DNA from: Rhynchopus euleeides
Taxonomy: Eukaryota; Euglenozoa; Diplonemea; Diplonemida; Diplonemidae
DNA length: 64,000 nucleotides
Assembly: GCA_963210315.1 (NCBI GenBank)
Contig: OY723270.1
Span: 1,364,001 to 1,428,000 of the forward strand
Direction of reading: 5' to 3'
A program made the translations under genes and the position numbers. Below, one piece after another: positions 51,879-60,566 of the stretch. The notes under the pieces were generated by a model. The model searched no databases. It was given only the letters and a program-made list of their open reading frames with translations, and had not been told where the DNA came from. How positions within the stretch are numbered: the stretch's first letter is position 1; each line of letters begins with the position of its first letter.

Positions 51879-52430
51879 TGATTGGTGTGGCTCGTCTGGG
51901 TGGCCTGGGTGGTGATGATGGTATCTTGGGGTATCTTGGCCTGGGTGGTGATGAGGGTACGGTATCTTGGAGACTGCCTTGTGGGTTGTGCAAGGGTTGG
52001 GGGCTGGGGCGAAAATTTGCCTGGCAGAAAAGTGATCACCTTCATGAAGTAGGTTGCTCTGTCAAACTGACACAGTTTGTCAGAGTCAAGATCCCTCGAA
52101 CAATGAAAATCCACGAGAACAGCCGTCGCACATGCACTTGAGGCCCCATCAAGTAGGAATTGTAAATGGAAAGTAATGGGGGGGTGGGTCTGTGCAGGGA
52201 AGATGGCTCGGCGTGAAAAATAACCTGATGCCATGCAAGGTACTCCCCTAGTTTTCAATGGAAATTGGCCCATATCAACAGGAAATGGCTGGAACACCCG
52301 TCGTTTCAGCAGGTTCACCCGTCGAGTCGACGGGTGCCACCCGTCGACTCGACGGGTGCCGCCTGTCGAGTTTTCACCCGTCGTCCCGACTAGTCGACCC
52401 CACCCGTCACTGCCCGACTAGTCCGTGGTG

Positions 52431-53335
52431 CTCCCCGCGCCTGCAGCAGCAGGGGTTCTTGGTGAGATTTTTCTTCCCTGCACAAATTGTAGTTTGGGTG
52501 ATCTATCGCACACGCGCCCGCGCGCCGTCCCTTTTCCCCTCCCACCACCCCCCCCCGCCCCATTCCCCGAGCACACTCATCTATCCCTATATATACGCTG
52601 TGCCTGCATGCCTGCTGCTGATAAAATAAAGTGTCTTTATTGTTGTATCCCCCTCCCCTTCATCCCATCCTCTCTGCCGACATGTGTGTGTATTGCACGC
52701 CAGTGTTGTTGCAGCGCGCATACCCAGCTGCTTTTTTTTTGCGGTGAAGGCCACGCTTTTTGTTTTTGTCGTGGCTCACCTTTTTTGCTTTTATTGTTTG
52801 CGCTTTTTGTTGACGTTGGCGGGTTAGTGCCCCCCCCCCCCCCCTTTTTCTTTTGCAACCCTATCTCTCTTATTGCTTGTTCGGACGAGTCAGCCTCGGT
52901 GCAGCTTGTCACCGTCGTGAAATGTCCCACTTTGTTGTTGTTATTATTTTGCCTCTTCTTCTTCATAGTTTGGCGCATCCTAGCTTGCGTTTCCAACAGC
53001 AAACAATTTGTTAACAGTTATTGCCTTTGTTGCCACGGATCTGCTCCCGCTTATTTCGATGCAGCCGCAGCGCATGTTGTTATATTTGTCTCCCACCTGG
53101 GTGAACCAAGGCCGATGGCGCACGGTGCAAGACAGCATATCCATCAGCTTGCCTCTTGCGCCTTCAGTGCCAAGCAAAAAAAAAGTTTGTAAAATTCTAG
53201 CACAAATTGCCACGCTGACACCATCCCCCACTCCCCCCATCACACTTCCTGCGTTCGAGCCACCGCATTTCAAAGCAAGTTGGGAATCTGTTTCACATTT
53301 CCCCCTCTTGTATCAAGTTAACCCCCCCCCCCCTA
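52431..53335. other. Pyrimidine-rich spacer, no gene seen
   Basis: AATAAAGTGTCTTT at 52624-52637 resembles a poly(A) signal region, but no gene ends there that I can identify. The frames are hydrophobic or Cys-rich products of T-rich DNA. It ends in a C tract where element F is inserted. Confidence 0.5.
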
Positions 53336-53761
53336 GGGCAGTGAAGGCAAAATACGCGTATTTTTCAGAATCCCGATTTTAAAAATACGTTGAACGTTCA
53401 AATACGTTGAACGTTCAGCGTATTTGAACGTTTCTCACATTGCCTACACGGTGGACTCCAGCGGCCCTAGCGGGAGTCTGGGAGCGGGAGTCTGAGCGGG
53501 TGTCAAAGACTCCCGCTAGCGGGAGTCTATACTCCCGCTAGGGGGAGTCTGACTCCCCCTAGCGGGAGTCTTTTCACCTATTTTCATCCATTTTTCCCAT
53601 GATATAGTTACAGTCTACTGGCGTGGGGGGTAAAATCATGGTGGAAGAGGGATGGGGAGGGGCTTGTTTTGCTTCTGTCAGTTTCCCCGGACTCTGGACT
53701 ACCTACCTATCCTCCTGGTAGCGGCTGCACCTGCGGAGGTGAGCGGTTAGAATTTGAGGTG

Positions 53762-54917
53762 TCAAAGTGCGGCCATCGCCTGTCGTAGTTGTGTTACACC
53801 TTGGGCAAGACAAGCCATCCTGCAGGCCTCATCTTCTTCGTCAGAACTGTCATCCCCCTCCTGCTGTGCGCGTTGGTCAAGCGTGCTCAAAGTCGCCTCG
53901 GATGACACGAATGGTGTGAAAGTCGCCCCCAGCGGGATTGGCATTTTGCACAAGCAGAGCGATAATTTGCGGTGTCCTTCGGGGAACCGGGACAGGAAGT
54001 AGGGCGCGCTGATGGGTTCAACGAAGTCCTGTGTGTTGCAGTGCACAAACCCCTTCTGCAGCTGTGTCAACTGTGTGCAAAGAACATACACAGCCAATCT
54101 ATGAGCGTGTCGGGTGTGCAGACACGGACACAGAATGACTTCTCTATACCCGAGGATCCCGTCCTGCGACAGGTGCGCAACCTTCCAAGGCATGCCCGAT
54201 GCGCGCCGCTTCTCTTCTGCCATCGCAAGATCTCTCTCGTAAGTTGCGGAGCTGGCGATTGTAACGGCATCTTTCTTGCGATGTCCGTTCTCTGCTTCTT
54301 CAAATTCGTCGTTGTTCTGCAGAGGCACTGCATCTTCTGGAGCCCACCAATGATGGAGACTGTGTACGTAGGCATTGCGCGTTGATCCCTTTTCGGCATG
54401 CTCCATCAACCAGTGAAATATATGCCCTGAGATCCGAGCACGCAAGAAGGGAATCCGGGCTGACTCATCCTTGCATCCCCAGAAGTGCCAGGGGATGTCT
54501 GCATACCGGAAATGCATGAGGTCTGCAAGGGAGACAAAGAGGTAGCGGAACAAGCCCTTGTAGGTGTGTCCTGTGACAGGCAAGCACGACCTTCCGGAAC
54601 TGAGCACCTGTCCCATTCTGCGACACAGGTGGAAGCGTCCAATGCAACACTCACAGCATAGAGGCCAAGTGTTTCTCGTAGTATTTTGTTGTCTCATGCA
54701 GTACCCTGATCAGCCGCATGGCGAGCCCCTTGCAGTCATGGAGTGCTGGGGTGACGTAGCGGGCATTGGGAAGCACACCTGCCAAGAGGGAGGGGTAGCC
54801 AGCCTCTTTTATCTCAGAGAGAGTCAGGTGCGGGTATCGATGCACCTGTTGATACCAGCGTTCTTCTGGGATGTCGCACAGTGAGCATCGGTGCCCTCGC
54901 CCCCCGCATCGCCTCAT
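53762..54917 (-). CDS. Element K transposase-like protein with a 37-nt intron
   Basis: Two frames join exactly through a GTGAGT...TGTCGCAG intron at 54618-54654 (37 nt). Exon 1 (54655-54917) reads CSLCDIPEERWYQQ, then VTPALHDCKGLAMRLIRVLH and KYYEKHLASML. Exon 2 (53762-54617) continues MGQVLSSGRSCLP, then LFRYLFVSLADLMHFRYADI, HIFHWLMEHAEKGSTRNAYV, and an acidic Ser stretch (GDDSSDEEDEA). The CxxC and ALHDCKG phrases look like the latter part of an RNase H-fold transposase, with the LHD Asp a possible catalytic residue, but I cannot place it in a named superfamily. The N-terminus seems lost: the first ATG sits just inside an extra internal copy of the element end. A 50-bp piece recurs at 31045. 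Confidence 0.65.
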
Positions 54918-54934
54918 TGTTGCCCACTGCTGAT

Positions 54935-55033
54935 CTATACTCCCGCTAGCGGGAGTTGGACTCCCCCTAGTTGAGACTCCCGAAAAGGGTTAAACCCGGT
55001 AGTGGTACCCTACCCCCGCTGGAGTCCACCGTG
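54935..55033. repeat. Extra internal copy of the element K terminus
   Basis: CCCGCTAGCGGGAGTTGGAC to GCTGGAGTCCACCGTG, almost identical to 55730-55813. It lies between K's two genes, so an earlier K copy ended here or two copies recombined. It probably explains the truncated transposase-like gene. Confidence 0.8.
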
Positions 55034-55181
55034 CAAGGCCGGATCAGCCCACGGGTGGGTTTGAGGAAGAAATCTGGGGGGCAAATTTTGCTGCGACTTC
55101 CGGTTTCACCCGGCCGAACTCCAGCATCTATCCAGACCCACGGTGCCAAGCCGTTCGCCCGTGTCGCGATCATTCGCGGCT

Positions 55182-55562
55182 TCAGGCTGCCCCCGACGAC
55201 ACGTTTGTATCCTGCACCTTGCCATACTTCGCCTCCACCTTGTATATGACGGAGAGCGCCCTCCTTCCGCATCGTTGCGACTTCCCTGACAGCGAACTTA
55301 TCCATGTCAGGGAAGACATGGCGATGATTGCGTTGGCCACCTGGGTGCTGTGCTTGTGGAGCTCCTTGCTCAACACCGTTGCTAGGAGCCTTCTAATGGA
55401 TCCCAGTGTCAGCACACTGCCCCCTTTTTTAACAGGGAAGGCCGTGCAAAAATCATGCACAATGTTCGTCGCCTCCGCAGCCTCGGGACTCTCTGCGCTC
55501 TTCTTCTTCTTAATCGACTTTGCCGCCGGCTTCGCTGCCGGCTTCGTTGTCGTCTTCCCCAT
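55182..55562 (-). CDS. Element K gene A relative, 126 aa
   Basis: Start ATG at 55562 (MGKTTTKPAAKPAAK), with a Lys/Ala-rich tail as in I and J gene A. The core NIVHDFCTAFPVKKGGSVLT, then SIRRLLATVLSKELHKHS, lines up with J's FIQLFVEYYVEPEEGGRLS, then ALKALIGKITGKPIKG, in length and hydrophobic pattern. SLSGKSQRCGRRALSV lines up with J's VSEKSAKEAQLERYSI. It lacks the C-terminal half found in I and J, ending at a stop soon after. The segment also faintly resembles histone H2B helix 3, but the same position in the same transposon family makes gene A homology more likely. Probable DNA-binding protein; function unproven. Confidence 0.5.
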   Translation of the reverse strand: MGKTTTKPAAKPAAKSIKKKKSAESPEAAEATNIVHDFCTAFPVKKGGSVLTLGSIRRLLATVLSKELHKHSTQVANAIIAMSSLTWISSLSGKSQRCGRRALSVIYKVEAKYGKVQDTNVSSGAA

Positions 55563-58010
55563 TTTTGTGAATCAGGTCTGCGAGCTGGGATGGGTGGAAA
55601 CGTCCGTTTCGTTTGGTGTGGCTGTACTTCAGTGACGAGTGCCACATTGCATAGGTATCATGGGAAAAATGAGTGAAAATAGGTGAAAAGACTCCCGCTA
55701 GGGGGAGTCAGACTCCCGCTAGCGGGAGTCTATACTCCCGCTAGCGGGAGTTGGACTCCCCCTAGTTGAGACTCCCGAAAAGGGTTACCCTACCCCCGCT
55801 GGAGTCCACCGTGTACCGTCTGCAGGGGCCACCAGTCACAAACCCGCCTTTCCTCAAGCAGAGCAAGGGCGAGTTGGTGGCACCAACGACAACCGTGCAG
55901 AAGACGTCCTTGGAGCACGATTTTACAGCGACTTGCTTCGCGATGCAGTCGACAACATATCCATTGTCCTTTGCTCCATGAAGCGGGCTGGTGCAGTTGA
56001 GGTGAACCCCTGCCGGTGGGATATGCCATCCGGTTCTCCCATGCGTGATATCCCATACGTCTGTACCCGTAGCTCAGGTTCGGCCATCCACTTCCTCTAC
56101 ACGACGGACTCCAGCCGGTCGAGTGGGGTAAAACTGGGAGATAGGTCGAGAGGGGGTTGGTACCCCCGCTTTTCCGGAGTTCAACCCTGAAAAGAGGGTG
56201 TACCAACCACCCCTTTCCGGGTCCCGCCCCTTCTCGGACTACAGAACCCCTTTTTCACCGACTTTTCGCCACGCGTGACACTCTCCATCCCACAGGTGTA
56301 CCCTTTAGTGTGTGCAGGGGGCCCACCCCCTACTGCTCGGGGGGGTTTCATGTGGAGAGTGCACCCAGTGGGTGAAAACGCTCAAAAGCCAAAAAAACGT
56401 TCAACTTCGACGCATTTTTTTAAAAATACGTTGAACGTTCAAATACGTTGAACGTTTTTTACGTATTTTCTATCACTGCCCTAGGGGGGGCTAATTCAAC
56501 CCAAAAAACGGGAGTAAACCCCACTTTTTCAGGGAGCACCCCTAAACATGAAATCAATGCTACAAACCGACCCAAACCAGTCCAGAAACGTGTTTCTGGG
56601 GGGTTTTGGTGACCTGTGTGGCCCAGAGAGGCCCAGAAACGCGATTTTTTTCAGTTGGCACAGATGTGGTACCAGATGCGGTACCTGAATGGCCCGAGAA
56701 AAACAGCCGGCGGGCACTCCTTTCTGCAGGCACTGCGGCTTGACGTCATATGTCACCATTGCATCAATGTAGTCATGATTGAGCCACTTCGATAGTGTTC
56801 CGCCCCCTTCACAGTTTTTAAGATCGGCAAGGTGTGTTTATCGTGGTTGGCGTGCCACCGTACCTTTTTCACGTACCCCAATGCTGGCTGGCACGACACA
56901 TGAACTGCGCCAGCCACTCCGGTGCATCTCCCGGAGGAGGGAGACGAGCTTGTCCTCGAGAAGGAAAACGTTCTCGATCCGAGTGGCGCTCAGCTCATCA
57001 GCAGGTTCCTTGTCATTTGCCTTCAATTATTTGAGGGCGTAGCCGCCCCATTAGAATGGCAAGGGCCGCTATTTGATTACTCTCAATGAGAGCAGGGCAT
57101 CAAGTGCTCACTGTGGGGGATACGAGGTCGCTGAGCTATTGCCACCTCTGAATGGCGTCGGAACGGACAAACCCTCTGAGCAGCGTCCTGCTTCCGCCCA
57201 TAGTGCGTGCCCATCATCTCCGGAACCTCAATCTACAAGGGATACCAACCTTCTCAGTGCAAACACGAGTGCACTTTGGCCTCTGCCCCCACCTCGCGGT
57301 GCTGCTTGTCGCCCCTCGGTACATGGTGCTGTTACATCGATCCGCGTCATCAAGTAGAGCTTGACCGATGAACCATTCGGTTGCTTCGACCACAGGTTTC
57401 GCTGTATGTTGCAAGCAGCCGCTGTAAACTGGCACATCACCGGTACCACATCTGTGCCAAAAAATTGGAGACGCAAAAAATGAGCTTTCCGGGCGGAATT
57501 TGGGCCTATTTCGGGCAGATACCGGATTTCCGGCGTGATATGGGGTGTTTCTGGCCTTTTGGTGCCCTTGGGGGCCTCTCTGTGGCGAAGTTGAAAATTT
57601 GGGTTTACTCCCGGTTTTAGCCCCCACGGTGCGCTAGTGTTGGCAACCACTAGTGGAGTCGACAACTGAAACCTCGACAACTGACTGGGTTGTTGACGAC
57701 AAGTGCCAGTTGTCGACTCGACAACTGGCACTTGTCGAGTCGACAACTGGCACTTGTCGACTCGACAACTCTATACACTGTACTGCAGGAAGAACGCCCA
57801 AGTATGAAGGGGAAAACGCACAGTTGGGTGTGTGCTTGGGATATGAGGTGTGGTGGCATATCAGCGCTGGACTTTGTTGCGAATTTCCTTGTGCCGTTTC
57901 TCCCTCCCACAACCCACATCACCAGGGTCTTGCAAGCCCTGACCAGATTACCTCCATTGTTGAATAGATACACACACGCCAACAGACACACACACACACA
58001 GCTATCAATC

Positions 58011-59033
58011 ATGCCTGCCTCTGCCAAAACCACGGCGAAGAGAAGCAGAACGGAGGAAACCGCCCCGAGCTCGGCCCCCCCGACGAAGCAGCCCGCCACT
58101 CAGCCGGGCTTTATTCAACTTTTTGTTGAATACTACGTCGAGCCGGAGGAGGGGGGGCGGCTGTCGAACACAGCCCTGAAGGCACTGATCGGGAAGATCA
58201 CGGGCAAGCCCATAAAGGGCAACGACGGGACCGTGAGCGCGGCGATGGGGGCCAGGTACAAGGAGTACCAGGGGGGGACGGTGTCGGAGAAGTCGGCGAA
58301 GGAGGCGCAGCTGGAGAGGTACTCCATCCGCACCAAGGGGGGGACGGATACGGAGTTCATTGGTGTGAGGATCACACCATCTCCATCAGCCTCCGCCAAG
58401 TCCAAGGCGAAACTGGAGCAGATGCAGAAGCTGCACCCGCACGCCGCCCTCACCTCGGGCGTAAAGATGTCCCGGCTCTACGCCGCAGAGGTGAAGCTGG
58501 CTGCCCCCCAGAAGACGAAGGCATCCTCGAAGGCAGACAAGATCTTTCCTCAATACTCAGGAAGGAAGAGAGACGTGTCGTCGTTGCAGGGAGCAGCCAA
58601 CACCTTTGCTCCAAGAACCGTCGGGGGATTCTACGAGTTCATCGTGGAATCTGGGCTGTCGACGGTACAGAAGGTGACCCAGAATGGGCACATTCTGCGC
58701 CTCACCCTGCGGAGGCTGCGCGCAACGCAGGACTTGGAGGCGAAGGAGTACGAGGTGGACCTGCACATCCCCTCCAAGTACCTGCTGGACCCGGGTCACG
58801 CTGCGCAGGTCAAGGACCGTGAGGGGATCGTCGTTGTGAGGCAGCTGCTGGTGGATTCTGGCGGCGAACAGTCGATACAGGCAACGACTGACACCGGCAA
58901 GTTTACAGACTTGCTGGATGGCGACGAAGATGAAGAAGAGGAACTGGACGATGAGGCAAGTGAGACTGCCCCCCCACCTAGCCCAAGCCAATCTAACTCA
59001 GGCCCAACGCAGGTGGATGTGGATGACATTTGA
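58011..59033 (+). CDS. Element J gene A: putative DNA-binding protein, 340 aa
   Basis: Start ATG at 58011 after an AC-rich leader; the frame is open upstream but without features. A basic/Ala/Pro tail (residues 1-30) precedes a conserved N-domain (31-125): FIQLFVEYYV, LSNTALKALIGKITGKPIK, MGARYKEYQGG, DTEFIGVRI. A linker rich in Ser/Ala/Lys follows (SPSASAKSKAKLEQMQK). The second domain (about 165-290) has MSRLYAAEVKL, FPQYSGRKRDV, GGFYEFIVES, VTQNGHILRLTLRRLRAT and EYEVDLHIPSKYLLD. An acidic tail ends it (DGDEDEEEELDDEA). Both domains recur in element I and the first in element K. I recognise no catalytic motif. The N-domain pattern suggests a winged helix and the second a strand-rich domain. 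The gene precedes BC in the same orientation, 153 bp apart. Confidence 0.75.
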   Translation: MPASAKTTAKRSRTEETAPSSAPPTKQPATQPGFIQLFVEYYVEPEEGGRLSNTALKALIGKITGKPIKGNDGTVSAAMGARYKEYQGGTVSEKSAKEAQLERYSIRTKGGTDTEFIGVRITPSPSASAKSKAKLEQMQKLHPHAALTSGVKMSRLYAAEVKLAAPQKTKASSKADKIFPQYSGRKRDVSSLQGAANTFAPRTVGGFYEFIVESGLSTVQKVTQNGHILRLTLRRLRATQDLEAKEYEVDLHIPSKYLLDPGHAAQVKDREGIVVVRQLLVDSGGEQSIQATTDTGKFTDLLDGDEDEEEELDDEASETAPPPSPSQSNSGPTQVDVDDI

Positions 59034-59040
59034 TGATCCA

Positions 59041-59063
59041 GTGTGAGTGTGGAAGCGTCAACG
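59041..59063 (+). promoter_or_regulatory. GTGTGAGTGTGGAAGCGTCA motif between J genes A and BC
   Basis: It lies 8 nt after the gene A stop and is followed by GCAGAACGATCGCAGTGACA about 50 nt later. The same two-part layout is seen at 62947 and 27967. It could be a gene A 3'-UTR signal or part of the BC promoter. Confidence 0.45.
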
Positions 59064-59186
59064 TATATGAAAGCAAACGGAAGAAAAGGTGCAGAACGAT
59101 CGCAGTGACACTTTCCCTTTTTTGGTTATCACTCTTGACGTCATCCTCCCCCCGCCGGTTCCTCAGGCATAGCCTTTTTTGTTGGG

Positions 59187-60294
59187 ATGCACACACACAC
59201 CACAGGAGAGCCGGGTGGGAATGGTTCCGAAGAGACAATGCAAGATGAAATGTCCTTGATGGCTGAGGGTATTCGCAGGTCACGATTTGTGGCAGGGACG
59301 TCCATCCGGAAGTGCGGTGAAATCTCGAAATGCATTCGAGAGACGTTTCGGGAGCACGGGAAGGCGCCTGAGAGGCACGGGCTCTCCCCGGCGACGGTGA
59401 GGAAGCATGAAGAGCACCTCCAGAGAGTGGTCGAGGCAAGGAGGGGTAGTTTGCTCAAAACTCTCGAGCACATTGTCGAAACACACCTGCATCGCATCGA
59501 CATGGAACACCCTCGTGTTGTCCTGACTGCTGATGGCTATAACCCGGGCAGCAGGGACCTCACAGCCAGGATCCGCTTAGCTGCAGGTATTGCTCTAAGC
59601 TTTGGAAGCTGGCAACGGTCGAAGCAAGATCTACTCAGCCTGTGCCTCGGAAAGGACTATGGAGCGCGACCTCATTCTTTTCGAGATCCAACAACTTCAA
59701 AGTTGGGGCGAGAATGGGCTTTGGGGGGGTTCAGGACATACTCCGAAGTTAATGACCGCCGTTGGGGCATTCAATGTGTGTTCATGTGTTGTTGCGGGCA
59801 GCTGGGAAAAGGCAACAGGATCTCTCTACCGAAGACTTGAGTCTGCTGGGCTGGCGGACCACGTCAAAGAGAGAGGTCAGAGCGGGTGTGTCTTTTGGAT
59901 TGATCCGAAAAAACCACCGAAAACCATACTGAACGTGTGTGTGTGTGGCAAGGAACCTTGGGGTGTGCCTCCCACCCCTACTCAAGAAGAAACCCAGTCT
60001 CTCCCGGAGGAGGTTCATGAATTTCGATGCATTATTTGTGACTACTCCTCAGCAAAGAAAACGTCTCTGTTTGCACACTACGATGCAAAGCACAGACCAG
60101 GGAGCAATGTCCCTTGCTCGTCATGCACAATCGAATGCAAAATATGTCACACAACAATAAGATTGAAGGGACAAAGCCAGCACTACCTGGCCCACCACCC
60201 CCGCTCTCTCACAACAAAACGTTGCTTACTTTGCTTTGAGACCTTCCGTAGTGTCCGTGAACGCGATCTCCACATGAAGACTGACCATCCTTGA
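59187..60294 (+). CDS. Element J gene BC: HTH-like and C2H2 zinc-finger protein, 52-nt intron
   Basis: Exon 1 59187-59586, intron 59587-59638 (GTATTG...CTACTCAG, 52 nt), exon 2 59639-60294. Splicing joins the two frames exactly, giving a 351-aa protein. Exon 1 holds a possible helix-turn-helix (EISKCIRETFREHGKAPERH, then LSPATVRKHEEHL) followed by a helical segment. Exon 2 holds a Cys-containing domain (FNVCSCVVAGSWEKATGSLY, CVFWIDPKKPPKTILNVCVC), then fingers CIICDYSSAKKTSLFAHYDA, CKICHTTIRLKGQSQHYLAH and CLLCFETFRSVRERDLHMKT, ending DHP. The same order occurs in element I. Fingers and HTH suggest end binding. If the family has its own transposase the catalytic residues must lie here or in gene A, yet no DDE pattern is evident. 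Confidence 0.75.
59587..59638 (+). other. 52-nt intron of J gene BC
   Basis: GTATTG donor, GCTCTAAGC as a possible branch site, CTACTCAG acceptor. One base of the split codon lies before it and two after. Removing it brings the HTH frame into the zinc-finger frame. Confidence 0.75.
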
Positions 60295-60566
60295 GAAGGG
60301 GACAAGGAAATTCGCAACAAAGTCCAGCGCTGATATGCCACCACACCTCATATCCCAAGCACACACCCAACTGTGCGTTTTTCCCTTCATATTTGGGCGT
60401 TCTTCCTGCAGTACAGTGTATAGAGTTGTCGAGTCGACAACTGCCAGTTGTCGACTCGACAAGTGCCAGTTGTCGAGTCGACAACTGGCAGTTGTCGAGT
60501 TTGAGGTTGTCGACTCCACTAGTTGAGGTCACTCGTAACTACCAAACTAGTGCACCGTGCCCCCTA

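Larger units (their letters stand above)
48705..52430 (-). mobile_element. 3.7-kb element I of the CAC...ACGG family
   Basis: TIRs of about 275 bp (48705-48981 and 52155-52430), beginning CACCACGGACTAGTCG and filled with GACGGGTG/CACCCGTC repeats. The best-fitting target duplication is the dinucleotide CT. It carries two genes on the minus strand in the same order as element J: gene A then gene BC. Gene A is interrupted by a poly(A)-tailed insertion and gene BC is rearranged, so the copy is broken. A 109-bp repeat sits at the left TIR edge. Confidence 0.8.
53447..55813 (-). mobile_element. 2.4-kb element K of the CACGGTG family
   Basis: Ends TA|CACGGTGGACTCCAGC and GCTGGAGTCCACCGTG|TA, with TIRs of about 160 bp full of GACTCCCGCTAGCGGGAGTC palindromes. 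The target duplication is TA. It carries two minus-strand genes: a gene A relative (55182-55562) and a transposase-like gene with an intron (53762-54917). An extra internal terminus lies between them (54935-55033), so the element is rearranged. Confidence 0.8.
53336..56481. mobile_element. 3.1-kb TIR element F, disrupted by element K
   Basis: Ends TA|GGGCAGTGAAGGCAAAATAC and ATTTTCTATCACTGCCC|TA. Inner repeats are AATACGTTGAACGTTCAAAT. C tract to the left; element G begins exactly at its right TA. Most of the interior is element K (53447-55813). The remaining 55814-56390 has no clear gene; a minus-strand frame reading VVDCIAKQVAVKSCSKDVF may be a remnant of its own protein. Confidence 0.8.
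57625..60559 (+). mobile_element. 2.9-kb element J, best-preserved CACGGTG-family member
   Basis: TIRs of about 265 bp (57625-57897 and 60298-60559), beginning CACGGTGCGCTAGT / CACGGTGCACTAGT. They contain GTTGTCGACTCGACAAC palindromes and end in a shared phrase GAAATTCGCAACAAAGTCCA. It is inserted in the terminal C tract of element G (duplication masked by Cs, compatible with 2 bp). Two plus-strand genes, A (58011-59033) and BC (59187-60294), are both open, so the element may be complete. Confidence 0.85.
56484..60564. mobile_element. TIR element G, split by element J near its right end
   Basis: The left end is TA|GGGGGGGCTAATTCAACCC, with CGGGAGTAAACCC inside. The right end is GGGTTTACTCCCGG, then TTTTAGCCCC, interrupted at 57624 by J and resuming CCCCC|TA at 60560-60566. 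It is flanked by a long C tract on the right. The own sequence (about 1.15 kb) has no recognisable gene. Confidence 0.65.

Noticed and set aside
55182-55562. A captured histone H2B
   Set aside because: The SVLTLGSIRRLLATVLSKEL stretch resembles H2B helix 3, but the H2B N-terminal fold is missing, and position, basic tail and hydrophobic pattern match gene A of related elements.
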